This document shows positions 8,220-16,769 of a stretch of DNA of 64,000 nt, in pieces (position 1 is the stretch's first letter; the number at the start of each line of letters is the position of its first letter). The notes beneath the pieces were generated by a model, which was given only the letters and a program-made list of their open reading frames with translations, was not told the origin of the DNA and searched no databases. The position numbers were made by a program, and so were the translations under genes. Origin of the DNA: Methanospirillum stamsii (GTDB lineage Archaea > Halobacteriota > Methanomicrobia > Methanomicrobiales > Methanospirillaceae); NCBI RefSeq assembly GCF_003173335.1, contig NZ_QGMZ01000008.1, forward strand, positions 1 to 64,000, read 5' to 3'.

Positions 8220-9143
8220 TTAGGGAGTCATTTTTTTAATAAAGTTAAACAGGTCATCGATGCTTTGAAAATCCAGGATCTCAAAACTCAGGATGTCCAA
8301 TATTGTACTATCCATATTCTGAAGAGATGTAAGTGTATCTTTTGGAAGAGGACCAAATTTCTTCACGAGCAGTCTCTCGATAAGGGCTAGTTTCTCTTCA
8401 GTTCTGCCTTTTTCTAAACCCTGTTCAATACCCTGTTCAATGCCAATCACAATACCCTGTTCTTTTCCCTTATCCTCTGCATATTTCAAAATTTTTAACA
8501 TTTTTATCTCCTCCCATATTTTCTCTATAAGGTAGGCTTCTACAAGCCTGTTACTCATCACCATGGTCAATGCAATTACTTTATTCTTGAGGTTCTCATC
8601 CTTAATTTGTTTCTCAAGTTTTATTGTTTCGAAAAGCAGGTCCTGAACCGGAAGTCTGCTCTCCATGAGTGGAACGAATATCAGTTCCAGTTCATTTACC
8701 GGATTTCCATTGGCTACCTCTTTTTTTATACGTTCTAATGCTTCATCTGCATTTCTTCCCCGGATAATCTGGTGAGTAACAGTGTAGTGCAGACACCCTG
8801 TATCAATAAAAAATGAATCCTTTTTTGAACAGGCCGGTGAGAGTATAACCGTATGGATACGGACATGATATTTTGAAAATATTCTCAAATCATAATGGGC
8901 AAACCGAATCAGGTCTTCTTCCGTCAGGGATGTTTGCTCTTCGATGTGAAGTATATCACCATTTTCAAGTCTGAAGATAAGATCGACAAACTCGTCTCTT
9001 GTCTCCACCTGGGCAAACTCTGTTGCTAAAACTCCGGTTATCTTTGGGAGGTCAAGACCGAGGAATTCAAGTGTCTTGTTTTCAAAAAGAGTCAGGGATT
9101 CTTTAAAGGCAAGATCGTAATTTTGAGAGTTTATCTTATTAAT
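8220..9143 (-). CDS. Rpn-type nuclease family protein with C-terminal DUF4351
   Basis: Homology spans about 307 codons: an N-terminal part (INKINSQNYDLAFKE, TLEFLGLDLPKITGV), then ETRDEFVDLIFRLENGD and HIEEQTSLTEEDLIRF (the D...ExQ PD-(D/E)XK-type core), a middle helical region, a GIEQGIEQGLEKGR repeat hinge and a DUF4351 C-terminus (ALIERLLVKKFGPLP, then TLTSLQNMD). It is a likely nuclease of the Rpn/putative transposase group. Oddity: the conserved N-terminus continues upstream of the first GTG (9008) to about 9143 with no ATG, GTG or TTG in frame; an ATT at 9143 preceded by GGGGTG is the best placed start. If ATT is not used, translation must begin at 9008 and lose about 45 residues, or the gene is dead. 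Confidence 0.7.
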   Translation of the reverse strand: MNKINSQNYDLAFKESLTLFENKTLEFLGLDLPKITGVLATEFAQVETRDEFVDLIFRLENGDILHIEEQTSLTEEDLIRFAHYDLRIFSKYHVRIHTVILSPACSKKDSFFIDTGCLHYTVTHQIIRGRNADEALERIKKEVANGNPVNELELIFVPLMESRLPVQDLLFETIKLEKQIKDENLKNKVIALTMVMSNRLVEAYLIEKIWEEIKMLKILKYAEDKGKEQGIVIGIEQGIEQGLEKGRTEEKLALIERLLVKKFGPLPKDTLTSLQNMDSTILDILSFEILDFQSIDDLFNFIKKMTP

Positions 9144-9184
9144 AGCAGCACCCCGGATAAATGAGTAATATTATAGAGAAACCC

Positions 9185-9206
9185 CGTAATAATCATTATT
9201 ATTACG
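9185..9206. repeat. Perfect 9-bp hairpin upstream of the Rpn gene
   Basis: Arms CGTAATAAT and ATTATTACG around a four-base loop CATT. On the plus strand it is followed by a T-rich run, giving a weak terminator-like form; on the minus strand it lies just upstream of the Rpn-family coding region. The truncated paralog at 11262-11606 lacks it, so it is not part of the duplicated unit. Confidence 0.5.
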
Positions 9207-9325
9207 TATTTTTACCTCGTGGTTTTTATAATTACTATAAGATTCGACGTAACAACTCACCTTTAAGAAGATGAATTGTTTGGGATTTCATTAAATGACG
9301 AGAATCCTAATTTTTCTCCCACTAT

Positions 9326-9763
9326 TCAGATAAATCTCTCCTTTATTTTCTTTGATGTTTCGTAAATACTGAGTAGCACCCCAAACACATCTGCCCCAAC
9401 CCATGTTCTTCTCCCTCCACTAATCTTGCGATGAAGTACCCCTTGACGTATCGCTCCTTCTGCATCATTATTGTGCCATGGAACATCATCATATAACATG
9501 AATGTAAGGAGCATTTTCTCTCGTTTGCGAAGTTCTTTGGCAATGCGGATGACATCCTTATCAACCCATTCTCGATCAAGCAGTGCCGTAATATCAGCCT
9601 GAAATTCCGCGTATGCATTTTTACGACCAAACATCGAGGGTGGGGGGTCATTTTCAGTGTATTCTACTGCTCTTTTAAGAATTTCACGAATTCCATTTAC
9701 AAACTCGAGAAACTTTTCAGGTGGTCTGCCTTTTCTTAGTAAAATATCTGGTTGAGACGTCAA
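9326..9763 (-). pseudogene. IS66-family transposase, C-terminal fragment
   Basis: About 145 residues of an IS66 transposase end: an RKGRPPEKFLEF helix, LRKREKMLLTFML, and the hallmark PWHNNDAEGAIRQGV followed by HRKISGGRRTWVGADVFGV and a closing helix. The HNNDAE segment carries the last acidic residue of the DDE catalytic core. A whole IS66 TnpC is about 450-550 residues, so the N-terminal two thirds with the first two catalytic Asp residues is missing, as are tnpA, tnpB and any visible terminal repeats. It is a relic of a past insertion in the decaying island. Confidence 0.85.
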
Positions 9764-9812
9764 CTAACTGATCAATAACGATATACCCAAAATCGCTATT
9801 ACGCCAGATGAC

Positions 9813-9823
9813 AAGTATATAAA
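9813..9823 (+). promoter_or_regulatory. TATA box of the DUF3782 gene
   Basis: AAGTATATAAA is a good archaeal TATA element. It ends only about 8 bases before the ATG at 9831, so with the usual 25-base spacing transcription would begin near 9845, inside the reading frame. Either the true start codon is downstream or the element is not used. Confidence 0.4.
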
Positions 9824-9830
9824 CCCGGAT

Positions 9831-10450
9831 ATGTCACCCACATCAAAACCAAAACAATCTCCACCAGATACAACCACATCTCCAGATGGCCCTCTGACAT
9901 TTGAAAAAGTCTGGCTCATGTTTCAGGAGACGGATAAGAGATTCAAGGATACAGACCGGAAGTTTCAGGAGACTGATCTATTACTGAGAGAAAAATTCAA
10001 AGAGACAGACAAAAAACTCAACAAACTGGAGCAGTTGTTCACCTCACAGTGGGGGAAACTTGTCGAATCTCTGGTGGAAGGTGATATCCTCACTATCCTC
10101 AATCAATGGGGAATAGAGGTGACTGATACCATAAAAAGAAGATCCGGTCGCCGTGACGGGGTTGATTACGAGTTTGATATCATCGCAATCAATGGATCTG
10201 AAATTGTAATAATAGAGGTCAAAACTACACTGCGACCAGAGGATATCAGAAATTTCCTGAAAAAGCTCAAGCTGGCAAAGAACTGGATGCCGGAATATGC
10301 AGATAAAAAACTATATGGAGCGGTGCCTTCATCTCTGAAGATGCCGGGACAGCGGCAATGGCTGAGAAGAGTGGACTGTTTGTCATCAGGGCTACCGGGG
10401 ATAGTGCAAGCATCGTTAACAGAGATGGGTTTCAACCGAAAAGCTGGTGA
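9831..10450 (+). pseudogene. DUF3782 / PD-(D/E)XK nuclease-like protein, frameshifted near the end
   Basis: After a low-complexity N-terminus, a coiled coil of repeated ETDKRFKDTDRKFQETD type (about 25-70) leads into a nuclease-like domain: WGKLVESLVEGDIL, an RRDGVDYEFDIIAI strand with the acidic residue and EIVIIEVKTTL (ExK). That is the DUF3782 layout common in archaea and cyanobacteria. At about 10323 the frame breaks: the continuing family sequence FISEDAGTAAMAEKSGLFVI, then RATGDSASIVNRDGFQPKSW and TGA at 10450, is in the next frame. One lost base (GTGCC for GTGGCC) explains it. If translated without correction the protein runs to 10502 with a foreign tail. The catalytic core lies before the break, so partial activity is possible. 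Confidence 0.75.
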
Positions 10451-10832
10451 TAATCTTAAGCCCTTGCACCGTCCAGGTTCTTCCCGTCAATCTTTGCTTT
10501 AATGGCACGGATACACTCTTTCGTCTCATGATTAAACTTCCGGCTTTTTTCAGATTCAATCGTATCCGGGCATACCTTCTGGAAATTGCTACATCTATCA
10601 GAACTATATCCACATATTCGATGAAATTTACTATTGCCTGCTCATTACTCACAATCCGGGTACTATTCAACGCCCCATACAGAAGTTCACCAAGGACAGT
10701 AACAGGCAGATAGAGAATATCAGAATTGTCAATAATTTTACAGATTTTGGGAATGCCCTGGCGATAGGCAATTACCGCATTTGTATCAAGTACTACTCTA
10801 CCAATTTCCTTCAACCCTTCCAAACTCCTCAT
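10416..10832 (-). pseudogene. VapC-like PIN-domain toxin with disrupted C-terminal half
   Basis: The N-terminal 95 residues are a normal PIN domain: VVLDTNAVIAYRQG (first acidic residue), LPVTVLGELLYGAL (second, Glu) and the helix ending YARIRLNLKKAGSLI. The expected continuation with the other catalytic acids (PENDxWIAA and TRDxxF) is absent; about 20 unrelated residues (RRKSVSVPLKQRLTG) appear before a VapC-like ending VQGLKIITSF. An internal deletion or rearrangement has removed the catalytic centre, so ribonuclease activity is probably lost. The gene follows a vapB-like gene with a 35-base overlap. Its 3' end meets the convergent DUF3782 gene. It is still an open frame of 138 codons and may be annotated as intact. 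Confidence 0.65.
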
Positions 10833-11016
10833 CGATCACCGCCAACATCTCATTTGCTTCTTCAGATGATAATGTCCCAGCTAAATTCCGAAGCCTTTCC
10901 TTTTTTACCCGGGGTGAGATCAATGCAATCATCCGTTCATGTTCCTGTAAACCTTCAACCGGTTTAACCGGTTTAAATACGTTATCCTCAAAAATTACCT
11001 CAATTGTTAGAGTCAT
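10798..11016 (-). CDS. VapB-type (DUF104-like) antitoxin
   Basis: About 72 residues from the ATG at 11016, supported by GGAGAT about 6 bases upstream; a TTG six bases earlier is less likely. The start TLTIEVIFEDNVFKPVKPVE, then GLQEHERMIALISPRVKK is the short beta-rich DNA-binding domain of AF2212/DUF104 antitoxins, like the orphan at 8011. The C-terminal half (SSEEANEMLAVIDEEFGRVE) is the acidic helix that would sit in the toxin active site. It overlaps the PIN gene and is almost certainly co-transcribed. A TTTAAAG element near 11125 could be its promoter. Because the toxin seems damaged, the antitoxin may no longer be essential. Confidence 0.75.
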   Translation of the reverse strand: MTLTIEVIFEDNVFKPVKPVEGLQEHERMIALISPRVKKERLRNLAGTLSSEEANEMLAVIDEEFGRVEGNW

Positions 11017-11261
11017 AAGCAATCTCCGACGGTTAAGTAATGGACAATATCTCTTTTCCCAATACTAACACATGATCATCTCTATAATAATATCTATTCT
11101 TAACTAATTTAATCAAAACTTTAAAGCCCACCATAAGGGCATCAAGAATATAATTTCTCTAAAGATAGCCTGCGAACAGAACTCCCAAATCATCCGAACT
11201 ATCCGGTCCGACCGCTAGATCCAGCCCGGCAACTCCACAGCAGAGATGGATTAGTTAACAA

Positions 11262-11606
11262 ATACCAAAAAATGAATCCTTTTTTGAACAGGCTGGTGAG
11301 AGTACAACTGTATGGATACGTACATGATATTTTGAAAATATTCTCAGATCATAATGGGCAAATCGAATCAGATCTTCTTCCGTCAGAGAAATCTGCTCCT
11401 CGATGTGAAGTATCTCACCATTTTCAAGTCTGAAGATAAGATCAACAAACTCATCTCTTGTCTCCACCTCTGCAAACTCTGTTGCTAAAACTCCGGTTAT
11501 CTTTGGGAGGTCAAGGCCGAGGAATTCAAGTGTCTTGTTTTCAAAAAGAGTCAGGGATTCTTTGAAGGCAAGATCATAGTTGTTTGAGTTAATCCTGTTA
11601 ATTGCA
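11262..11606 (-). pseudogene. Truncated Rpn-family gene copy (5' part only)
   Basis: Near-identical DNA to the 5' third of the gene at 8220-9143, from its upstream region through INRINSNNYDLAFKESL, LDLPKITGVLATEFAEV and ETRDEFVDLIFRLENGE to VLSPACSKKDSFF. There it stops at a sharp junction near 11262, followed by unrelated AT-rich DNA and a stop after two foreign codons. The C-terminal two thirds, including DUF4351, is gone. As in the full copy, no in-frame ATG precedes the conserved N-terminus and the GGGGTG...ATT arrangement is kept. Confidence 0.8.
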
Positions 11607-11778
11607 GCACCCCGGATAAATAAATAATATAAAAGAGAGATTGAGTCTAGTCGGGGGAATTACTTGTTATTTGCTGAGCAGGATAATTGATATAAACTTT
11701 TTCACTGTTGATAAGTGAAACCGCTAATATGGAGTTTTTTAGGTTTCCGGAGGATCAATTCCCCAAATTTTTCTAAAA

Positions 11779-12603
11779 TTATCCCAGGATTTTTGCTTGT
11801 TCCAAAGCTACTTTTATGGTATGCAGGGATTCTTCAATCTTTGTTAACCGGTCATTCACAGAAGAACGGAAATCATCACGAAGTCCATGAATTTCTGTAA
11901 CCATTTCATCCTGTTTCTTCAAAGATTCCTTATGCATGCCAATAGATTCTTTATGTAAGTCAAGGGCTTCCCTTTGCATACCAACTGTTTCATGTTGAAG
12001 GCCAATAGTTTCTTTTTGAAGACCAATGGTTTCCTTTTGCATGTCGACAGTTTCATGTTGAAGATCAAGCATTTTATGTTGAAGACCAATAGTCTCTTTT
12101 TGAAGACCAATAGTTTCTTTTTGAAGACCAATAGTTTCCTTTTGCATGTCGACAGTTTCATGTTGAAGATCAAGCATTTTATGTTGAAGACCAATGGTTT
12201 CTTTTTGAAGATCAATGGTTGTTTCTTGTAGATCAACAGTTTTATGCTGTAGATCCCTCATTTCAACAAGTATGGGGACTGATTTCGCCATCTGCTCCAT
12301 CTGGAGATCCTGACTGAATGAGGCTAAAGGGGCGATCTGTCCATTGTATGGTTGTACGGTAATATTATGGACAATCGCTAATTCTGGCTTAATTGTCTGG
12401 ATATTCTGGATAAGAAGATTTATTTTCGCTTCTTCACCTTCAACGTAAATGATAACAAGTTCTTCAGTCTCATTCATATCATTAAATGCTTCAAAATTAA
12501 AAAATCGTAATTTTTTCGCATAATGGAGAAGGTTGAGCCTGAAGCCGACTTCATGAATTCGGGAACCATGGATTGTTATCTGCGATTGCATTCTTCTACT
12601 CAT
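11779..12603 (-). CDS. Acylphosphatase-like domain fused to a heptad-repeat coiled coil
   Basis: 274 residues; the ATG at 12603 has a strong GGAGGA site about 4 bases upstream. Residues about 7-90 resemble a divergent acylphosphatase fold (ITIHGSRIHEVGFRLNL, with the VGFR phosphate-loop Arg kept; VIIYVEGEEAKINLLIQNI). The usual glycine-rich loop residues and catalytic Asn are not clear, so activity is doubtful. Residues about 118-236 are 17 consecutive heptads of LQKETIG/LQHKMLD/LQHETVD type, a long parallel coiled coil. A 35-residue block is repeated exactly twice (132-166 and 167-201). The tail (FRSSVNDRLTKIEESLHTIK) is another coiled coil. No signal peptide or membrane segment, so cytoplasmic. 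Partners are unknown. Confidence 0.8.
   Translation of the reverse strand: MSRRMQSQITIHGSRIHEVGFRLNLLHYAKKLRFFNFEAFNDMNETEELVIIYVEGEEAKINLLIQNIQTIKPELAIVHNITVQPYNGQIAPLASFSQDLQMEQMAKSVPILVEMRDLQHKTVDLQETTIDLQKETIGLQHKMLDLQHETVDMQKETIGLQKETIGLQKETIGLQHKMLDLQHETVDMQKETIGLQKETIGLQHETVGMQREALDLHKESIGMHKESLKKQDEMVTEIHGLRDDFRSSVNDRLTKIEESLHTIKVALEQAKILG
11896..12252 (-). repeat. 21-bp tandem repeats with a 105-bp second-order duplication
   Basis: Seventeen heptad codons in tandem within the acylphosphatase-like gene. Five of them (105 bp) are duplicated head to tail at 12106-12210 and 12001-12105, with few silent differences. Period 21 keeps several other frames open on both strands, which produces large spurious ORFs there. 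Such an array should vary in length between strains through slippage or unequal recombination. Confidence 0.9.
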
Positions 12604-13145
12604 TTATCCTCCTCGAGAAACAATAAGGTTTCGTACCTCATAGTTTTTGTCGGGCCCGGTAAGTGTCCGTCTAAAAATCCTCAAATAAGGCCCGGATTAA
12701 GAAAAAACCGATGTTTTGAATTATGGGATGAGGGGGATAAAAAATAAGGTCATTAATGCCTTTGTTTTCCATTTCACCAATGAATATCATTTTCTCAAGG
12801 GCATTTCCTGCCTCATGAAATGAAGGCGGTATTTATTATGGGTCCATGGGCGATCCTGGAATAGCGACCCCTTTAAAAAAGCCGCCATCAATTACCGTTT
12901 TTGAGAAGAATGTCACTTTTGGGGATAACCTTATATATGGCCCGGAGAACTTATTATCATCCTGCTGACTTCAACGATATTTTATTGTCTTCGATGAATA
13001 ATAATCTGGTTCTATAAACACAGATGGTGTCTTTCATGTCCGGATATATAAAACGCAATCTCTATCAGGTAAGCATCTAACATTGTATTATGACACGGCA
13101 GGGTAATTACCCTGTCTGCACCAGCTAAAAAATTGAGGGAATGGG
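12604..13145. promoter_or_regulatory. Long intergenic region with the chemoreceptor promoter
   Basis: About 540 bases without a gene. The clearest element is GGATATATAAAA at 13042-13053, a TATA box about 93 bases before the chemoreceptor ATG. A second TATA-like stretch (CCTTATATATGG) lies near 12930 and could drive an unseen transcript. A 16-bp perfect palindrome at 13099-13114 lies between the expected transcription start and the ATG. Confidence 0.5.
13099..13114. promoter_or_regulatory. Perfect 16-bp palindrome in the chemoreceptor leader
   Basis: CAGGGTAATTACCCTG is its own reverse complement. It lies about 45 bases downstream of the TATA box and 31 bases before the ATG, in the predicted 5' untranslated region. 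A dimeric repressor site or an RNA hairpin are both possible. Confidence 0.5.
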
Positions 13146-15569
13146 ATGAAAAACAAAATAACATCCTGGCTGGACAATGCAACAATCGGGCGTAAGATTT
13201 CGGTAATCAGTCTGATCCTTGTTATTGTTCCTGCTCTGATAGTGGGGTTTGTGGCATATTCCAGTGCGGAATCTGCAATAAAAAATGATATCCAGACAAA
13301 TCTGGAGGTTCAGGTCGATGATATCAATGATGAATCTGCAACTGTTTATGACCTGACGTTGGTTAAAGTAAAAAGTGATCTCAACGTCTTCCGTGAATTT
13401 TTCTATGAAAAAGGGGACGCTGCGATTGTCAATGACAAAATGGTTCTTGGCTCATCATATGTTGTCAATGACAATTTCCAGATAGTAGACGAGGTCCAGA
13501 AACTTCTAGGTGGGGCAGCTACGGTGTTCCAGAAAGAAGGAGATCAGGCGATTCGTATCTCAACAAATGTCATTGGCGAAGACGGGAAACGCGCCATTGG
13601 GACGTCGGTCTCTGACAAAGTGTATGATGAAGTAATAAACAAAGGCCAGACCTATTATGGAACTGCAACGGTTGTCGGGAAAGAATACATTACTGCTTAT
13701 GAGCCGATAAAAGACAAGTCTGGAAATATTATTGGTATTCTCTTTGTAGGTGTTGAAGAAGATTCAACGATTGGTCTTCTCGAGGATCAGATAAAAGCGA
13801 AAAAAATCGGTCAGGACGGGTACATGTATGTCCTGAATAGTCAGGGAATTACGGTTATCCATCCGACCAATGAAGGAAGAAACGATTCTGATCTTCCATT
13901 CATAAAAGATATAATCGCGAAAAAGGACGGGTACCTGGCATACAATTACAATGGTGTGGAGAAAGTTGCTGCATTCTCATATTTCGAGCCCTTCGACTGG
14001 ATTATCGTAGCAAGCAGCGAACTGGATGATTTTACCGGACCACTAGACACGATACGAAACGCGATAATTATCGTTATCATCATTGGAGTTATTGCCGGAA
14101 TCATCGTCTCATATCTCTTTGGAAGATCCATCTCCCGGAGGATGGATGACCTGGTCCGGCTTGCACACATGGTAAAAGACGGGGATCTCTCCGGAAATAT
14201 CACTCTTTCAGAGAGCAATGATGAGATCGGGGTCTTGGGCAGGGCTTTTGCTGAACTGGTAACTACTTTCAGGCTCTTTCGCGATGAGGTCCGGACTCTC
14301 AGTTTAGCAGCATCCTCGGGAAATCTGAATGTCCGGGGGGATGTTAGCAAGTTCCAGGGAGACTATGCGGTAATCATTGACGGGGTGAATGAGACCGTTG
14401 ATGCCATGGTAACTCCCCTGCAGGCGGCAATGGAACTCTGTAATTCCTATGCAAAAGGAGATTTCAAAGCCCGTGTAAATCCGGACCTGCATCTTGAAGG
14501 CGATTTCATCAAATTCCGTGATGCTTTGAACACTATCGGTACAGACATATCCGAGGCATTAATTGCCGTCAGTGCCCAGGTCGAAGAAGTAAGTAGTAAA
14601 GTGGATGAAGTAAGCAGTAAAGTGGATGAAGTCACCAGTGAGACCTGTGAAGCATACAAGAGTATCGAGGATGTGTCAGAAGGAACCGGACAGGTAGCAA
14701 GAATTGCAGCGGCTGTCAACGATCTTGCTGACAAGAGCGGAATGAATACCCAGCAGATTTTAGCTGCGATGAATGATCTCTCAACCACGGTCTCATCGGT
14801 TGCAACAAAAATGGAACATGTTTCCGTTCTTACCAACAATGCATCCGAATTATCCGAAAATGGTATGAATGCTGCAGGTCAGGCTGAAACCGGAATGAAG
14901 GGAATTATGCAGGCTTCCTCTGCCATCGATCAGATGAACCGGGAGATCAGCGAGCAGATGCAGGAGATTGGCAGAATCGTTGATATCATCAGTTCCATTG
15001 CCGAAGAGACCAACCTTCTTGCATTAAATGCCGCCATCGAAGCTGCACGTGCAGGTGATGCAGGTCTTGGATTTGCGGTCGTTGCAGCAGAAGTAAAAGA
15101 ACTTGCAAACGAGTCGCAGAAATCTGCTGAAAATATTGCCGGAATTATCTCTGCTCTTCAAAAGAAATCCGCTGCAATGGCCGATGCAGTCAGCAACTCC
15201 CTTTCTGAAGTAGAGACCGGAAATGTTTCCGTCAGCAAAACACTTGAAATCTTTAACGAGATTGTGACTTCAATCTCGGTTATCCATGCTAATATGGGCG
15301 AAGTTGCAGCAGCCAGCGAGGAACAGGCAGCTTCAGTTGAAGAAGTCACTGCTACGGTAAATGAATTCAGTGATATGGTGAACCAGACCGCGAAGGAATC
15401 CATCGGTCTTGCAGCAGCGAGTGAACAGTCTTCAGCTGCAGTCGGTCAGATAACGACGATGGTCTCGCAGGTCAATGATTCAATGGAATATATCCACCGG
15501 ATTGCCGGAGAGGCCCATGAATCGGTACAGCGTATCCATGAAAAAATGAACCGGTTTAAATACTACTAA
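13146..15569 (+). CDS. Methyl-accepting chemotaxis protein with Cache sensor
   Basis: 807 residues. Transmembrane helix 1 (about 18-40), an extracellular Cache_3-Cache_2-type sensor (about 41-302, with the [20 protein letters not shown] motif), transmembrane helix 2 (about 303-326), HAMP (about 327-380), a second linker HAMP-like region to about 480, a [18 protein letters not shown] coiled stretch, and the cytoplasmic signalling hairpin whose tip is [20 protein letters not shown] (about 617-636). The ending is short, with no CheR-docking pentapeptide. It should sense a small extracellular ligand, perhaps a carboxylate or amino acid as is usual for Cache receptors, and control CheA and archaellum rotation. 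No other che gene is in the window. A GAGGG site precedes the ATG. Confidence 0.92.
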   Translation: MKNKITSWLDNATIGRKISVISLILVIVPALIVGFVAYSSAESAIKNDIQTNLEVQVDDINDESATVYDLTLVKVKSDLNVFREFFYEKGDAAIVNDKMVLGSSYVVNDNFQIVDEVQKLLGGAATVFQKEGDQAIRISTNVIGEDGKRAIGTSVSDKVYDEVINKGQTYYGTATVVGKEYITAYEPIKDKSGNIIGILFVGVEEDSTIGLLEDQIKAKKIGQDGYMYVLNSQGITVIHPTNEGRNDSDLPFIKDIIAKKDGYLAYNYNGVEKVAAFSYFEPFDWIIVASSELDDFTGPLDTIRNAIIIVIIIGVIAGIIVSYLFGRSISRRMDDLVRLAHMVKDGDLSGNITLSESNDEIGVLGRAFAELVTTFRLFRDEVRTLSLAASSGNLNVRGDVSKFQGDYAVIIDGVNETVDAMVTPLQAAMELCNSYAKGDFKARVNPDLHLEGDFIKFRDALNTIGTDISEALIAVSAQVEEVSSKVDEVSSKVDEVTSETCEAYKSIEDVSEGTGQVARIAAAVNDLADKSGMNTQQILAAMNDLSTTVSSVATKMEHVSVLTNNASELSENGMNAAGQAETGMKGIMQASSAIDQMNREISEQMQEIGRIVDIISSIAEETNLLALNAAIEAARAGDAGLGFAVVAAEVKELANESQKSAENIAGIISALQKKSAAMADAVSNSLSEVETGNVSVSKTLEIFNEIVTSISVIHANMGEVAAASEEQAASVEEVTATVNEFSDMVNQTAKESIGLAAASEQSSAAVGQITTMVSQVNDSMEYIHRIAGEAHESVQRIHEKMNRFKYY

Positions 15570-15620
15570 CCCTTTTTTTCCGGACATTATTATGAGTCCT
15601 GATGGTAAACGTGTACAACC

Positions 15621-16769
15621 ATGTTTGCACATAGGATAGAAAATCTTCCTCCGTACTTATTTGCCCGAATAGATGAGATGAAAGCCCAAAAACGGGCGGA
15701 AGGGGTAGATGTTATCGACCTTGGGGTGGGGGATCCGGACCTTGCAACCCCTCCTCATATTGTCGATGCCCTGGTGACCTCCGCCAGAGATCTGGATAAT
15801 CATCATTATCCTTCCTATCTTGGGATGCCTGCATACCGTCAGGCTGTCGCATCCTGGTACAATAAACGGTTTGGTGTGGAATTAAACCCTGATAAGGAAG
15901 TCATCTCTCTTATGGGGTCAAAGGACGGGGTAGCCCATATCCCAGAAGTTTTAGTAAATCCGGGCGATTATGTTCTGGTACCAAGTCCTGGATACCCGGT
16001 TTACAGCACCGGTGCTCTTTTTGCCGAGGGAAAAACACATGATATGCCCCTGACCCGTGAGAACAATTTCCTTCCGGTCCTTGACGATATCCCCAAAGAT
16101 GTTGCAAAAAAAGCAAAACTCATGTGGATTAATTATCCCAACAATCCGACATCAGCGATTGCTCCTCCTTCGTTTTACCGGGAGGTCGTGGACTTTGCCC
16201 GTGACAATGATATCGTTGTTGTCAGTGACAATGCCTACTCTGAAATAGCCTTTGACGGGTACAAGGCACCTTCATTCCTGGAGACCGACGGGGCGGCTGA
16301 GGTAGGTATTGAGATGCATTCCCTCTCCAAAACTTACAATATGACCGGATGGCGTATTGGCATGGCGGTTGGAAACCCGGAGGTTATCAGGGGTCTTGGT
16401 ACGGTAAAGACCAATGTCGATTCAGGTGTCTTCAACCCGGTCCAGTATGCGGCAATCGCAGCACTTTCAGGACCACAGGACTGTGTGGCTGAGGCCTGTA
16501 AGATCTATCAGGAACGCCGGGATGTATTGGTCAGCGGGCTCCAAAAACTCGGGTTTGAGGTCACTACTCCAAAAGCTACTTTCTATGTCTGGATGAAGGT
16601 TCCGGACAGCATCTCGTTTGCCGCAAAGATGCTCAACGAGGCAGGAATTGTCGTAACTCCGGGTGTCGGGTTTGGAAAATCCGGCGAAGGGTATGTCAGG
16701 TTTGCGGTAACCCGAACCGTAGACCGGATACGGGAGGCAGTAGAACGGATGCAGGAGGTGCAGTGGTGA
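15621..16769 (+). CDS. dapL: LL-diaminopimelate aminotransferase
   Basis: 382 residues, a class I/II PLP aminotransferase: DLGVGDPDL (about 33-41), NNPT (174-177), the SDNAY segment with Asp203, the Schiff-base Lys237 in SLSKTYNMTGWRIG, and a C-terminal GYVRFAVTR carboxylate-binding Arg. Length and motifs match DapL, which converts tetrahydrodipicolinate directly to LL-diaminopimelate using glutamate and bypasses the succinylase and acetylase routes. Its 3' end overlaps the diaminopimelate decarboxylase gene, which supports the assignment over a general aspartate aminotransferase. No strong ribosome binding site precedes the ATG. Cytoplasmic. Confidence 0.88.
   Translation: MFAHRIENLPPYLFARIDEMKAQKRAEGVDVIDLGVGDPDLATPPHIVDALVTSARDLDNHHYPSYLGMPAYRQAVASWYNKRFGVELNPDKEVISLMGSKDGVAHIPEVLVNPGDYVLVPSPGYPVYSTGALFAEGKTHDMPLTRENNFLPVLDDIPKDVAKKAKLMWINYPNNPTSAIAPPSFYREVVDFARDNDIVVVSDNAYSEIAFDGYKAPSFLETDGAAEVGIEMHSLSKTYNMTGWRIGMAVGNPEVIRGLGTVKTNVDSGVFNPVQYAAIAALSGPQDCVAEACKIYQERRDVLVSGLQKLGFEVTTPKATFYVWMKVPDSISFAAKMLNEAGIVVTPGVGFGKSGEGYVRFAVTRTVDRIREAVERMQEVQW

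Noticed and set aside
9185-9206. Terminal inverted repeat of an insertion sequence
   Set aside because: No matching second end or target duplication around the IS66 fragment; the hairpin stands alone.
11974-12231. Plus-strand and alternative minus-strand open frames across the heptad repeats
   Set aside because: They arise because the 21-base period keeps all frames open; they lack ribosome sites and sit inside a clear gene with a strong start.
11896-12252. Possible CRISPR-like array
   Set aside because: Repeats are contiguous, in coding phase and without spacers; no cas gene is nearby.
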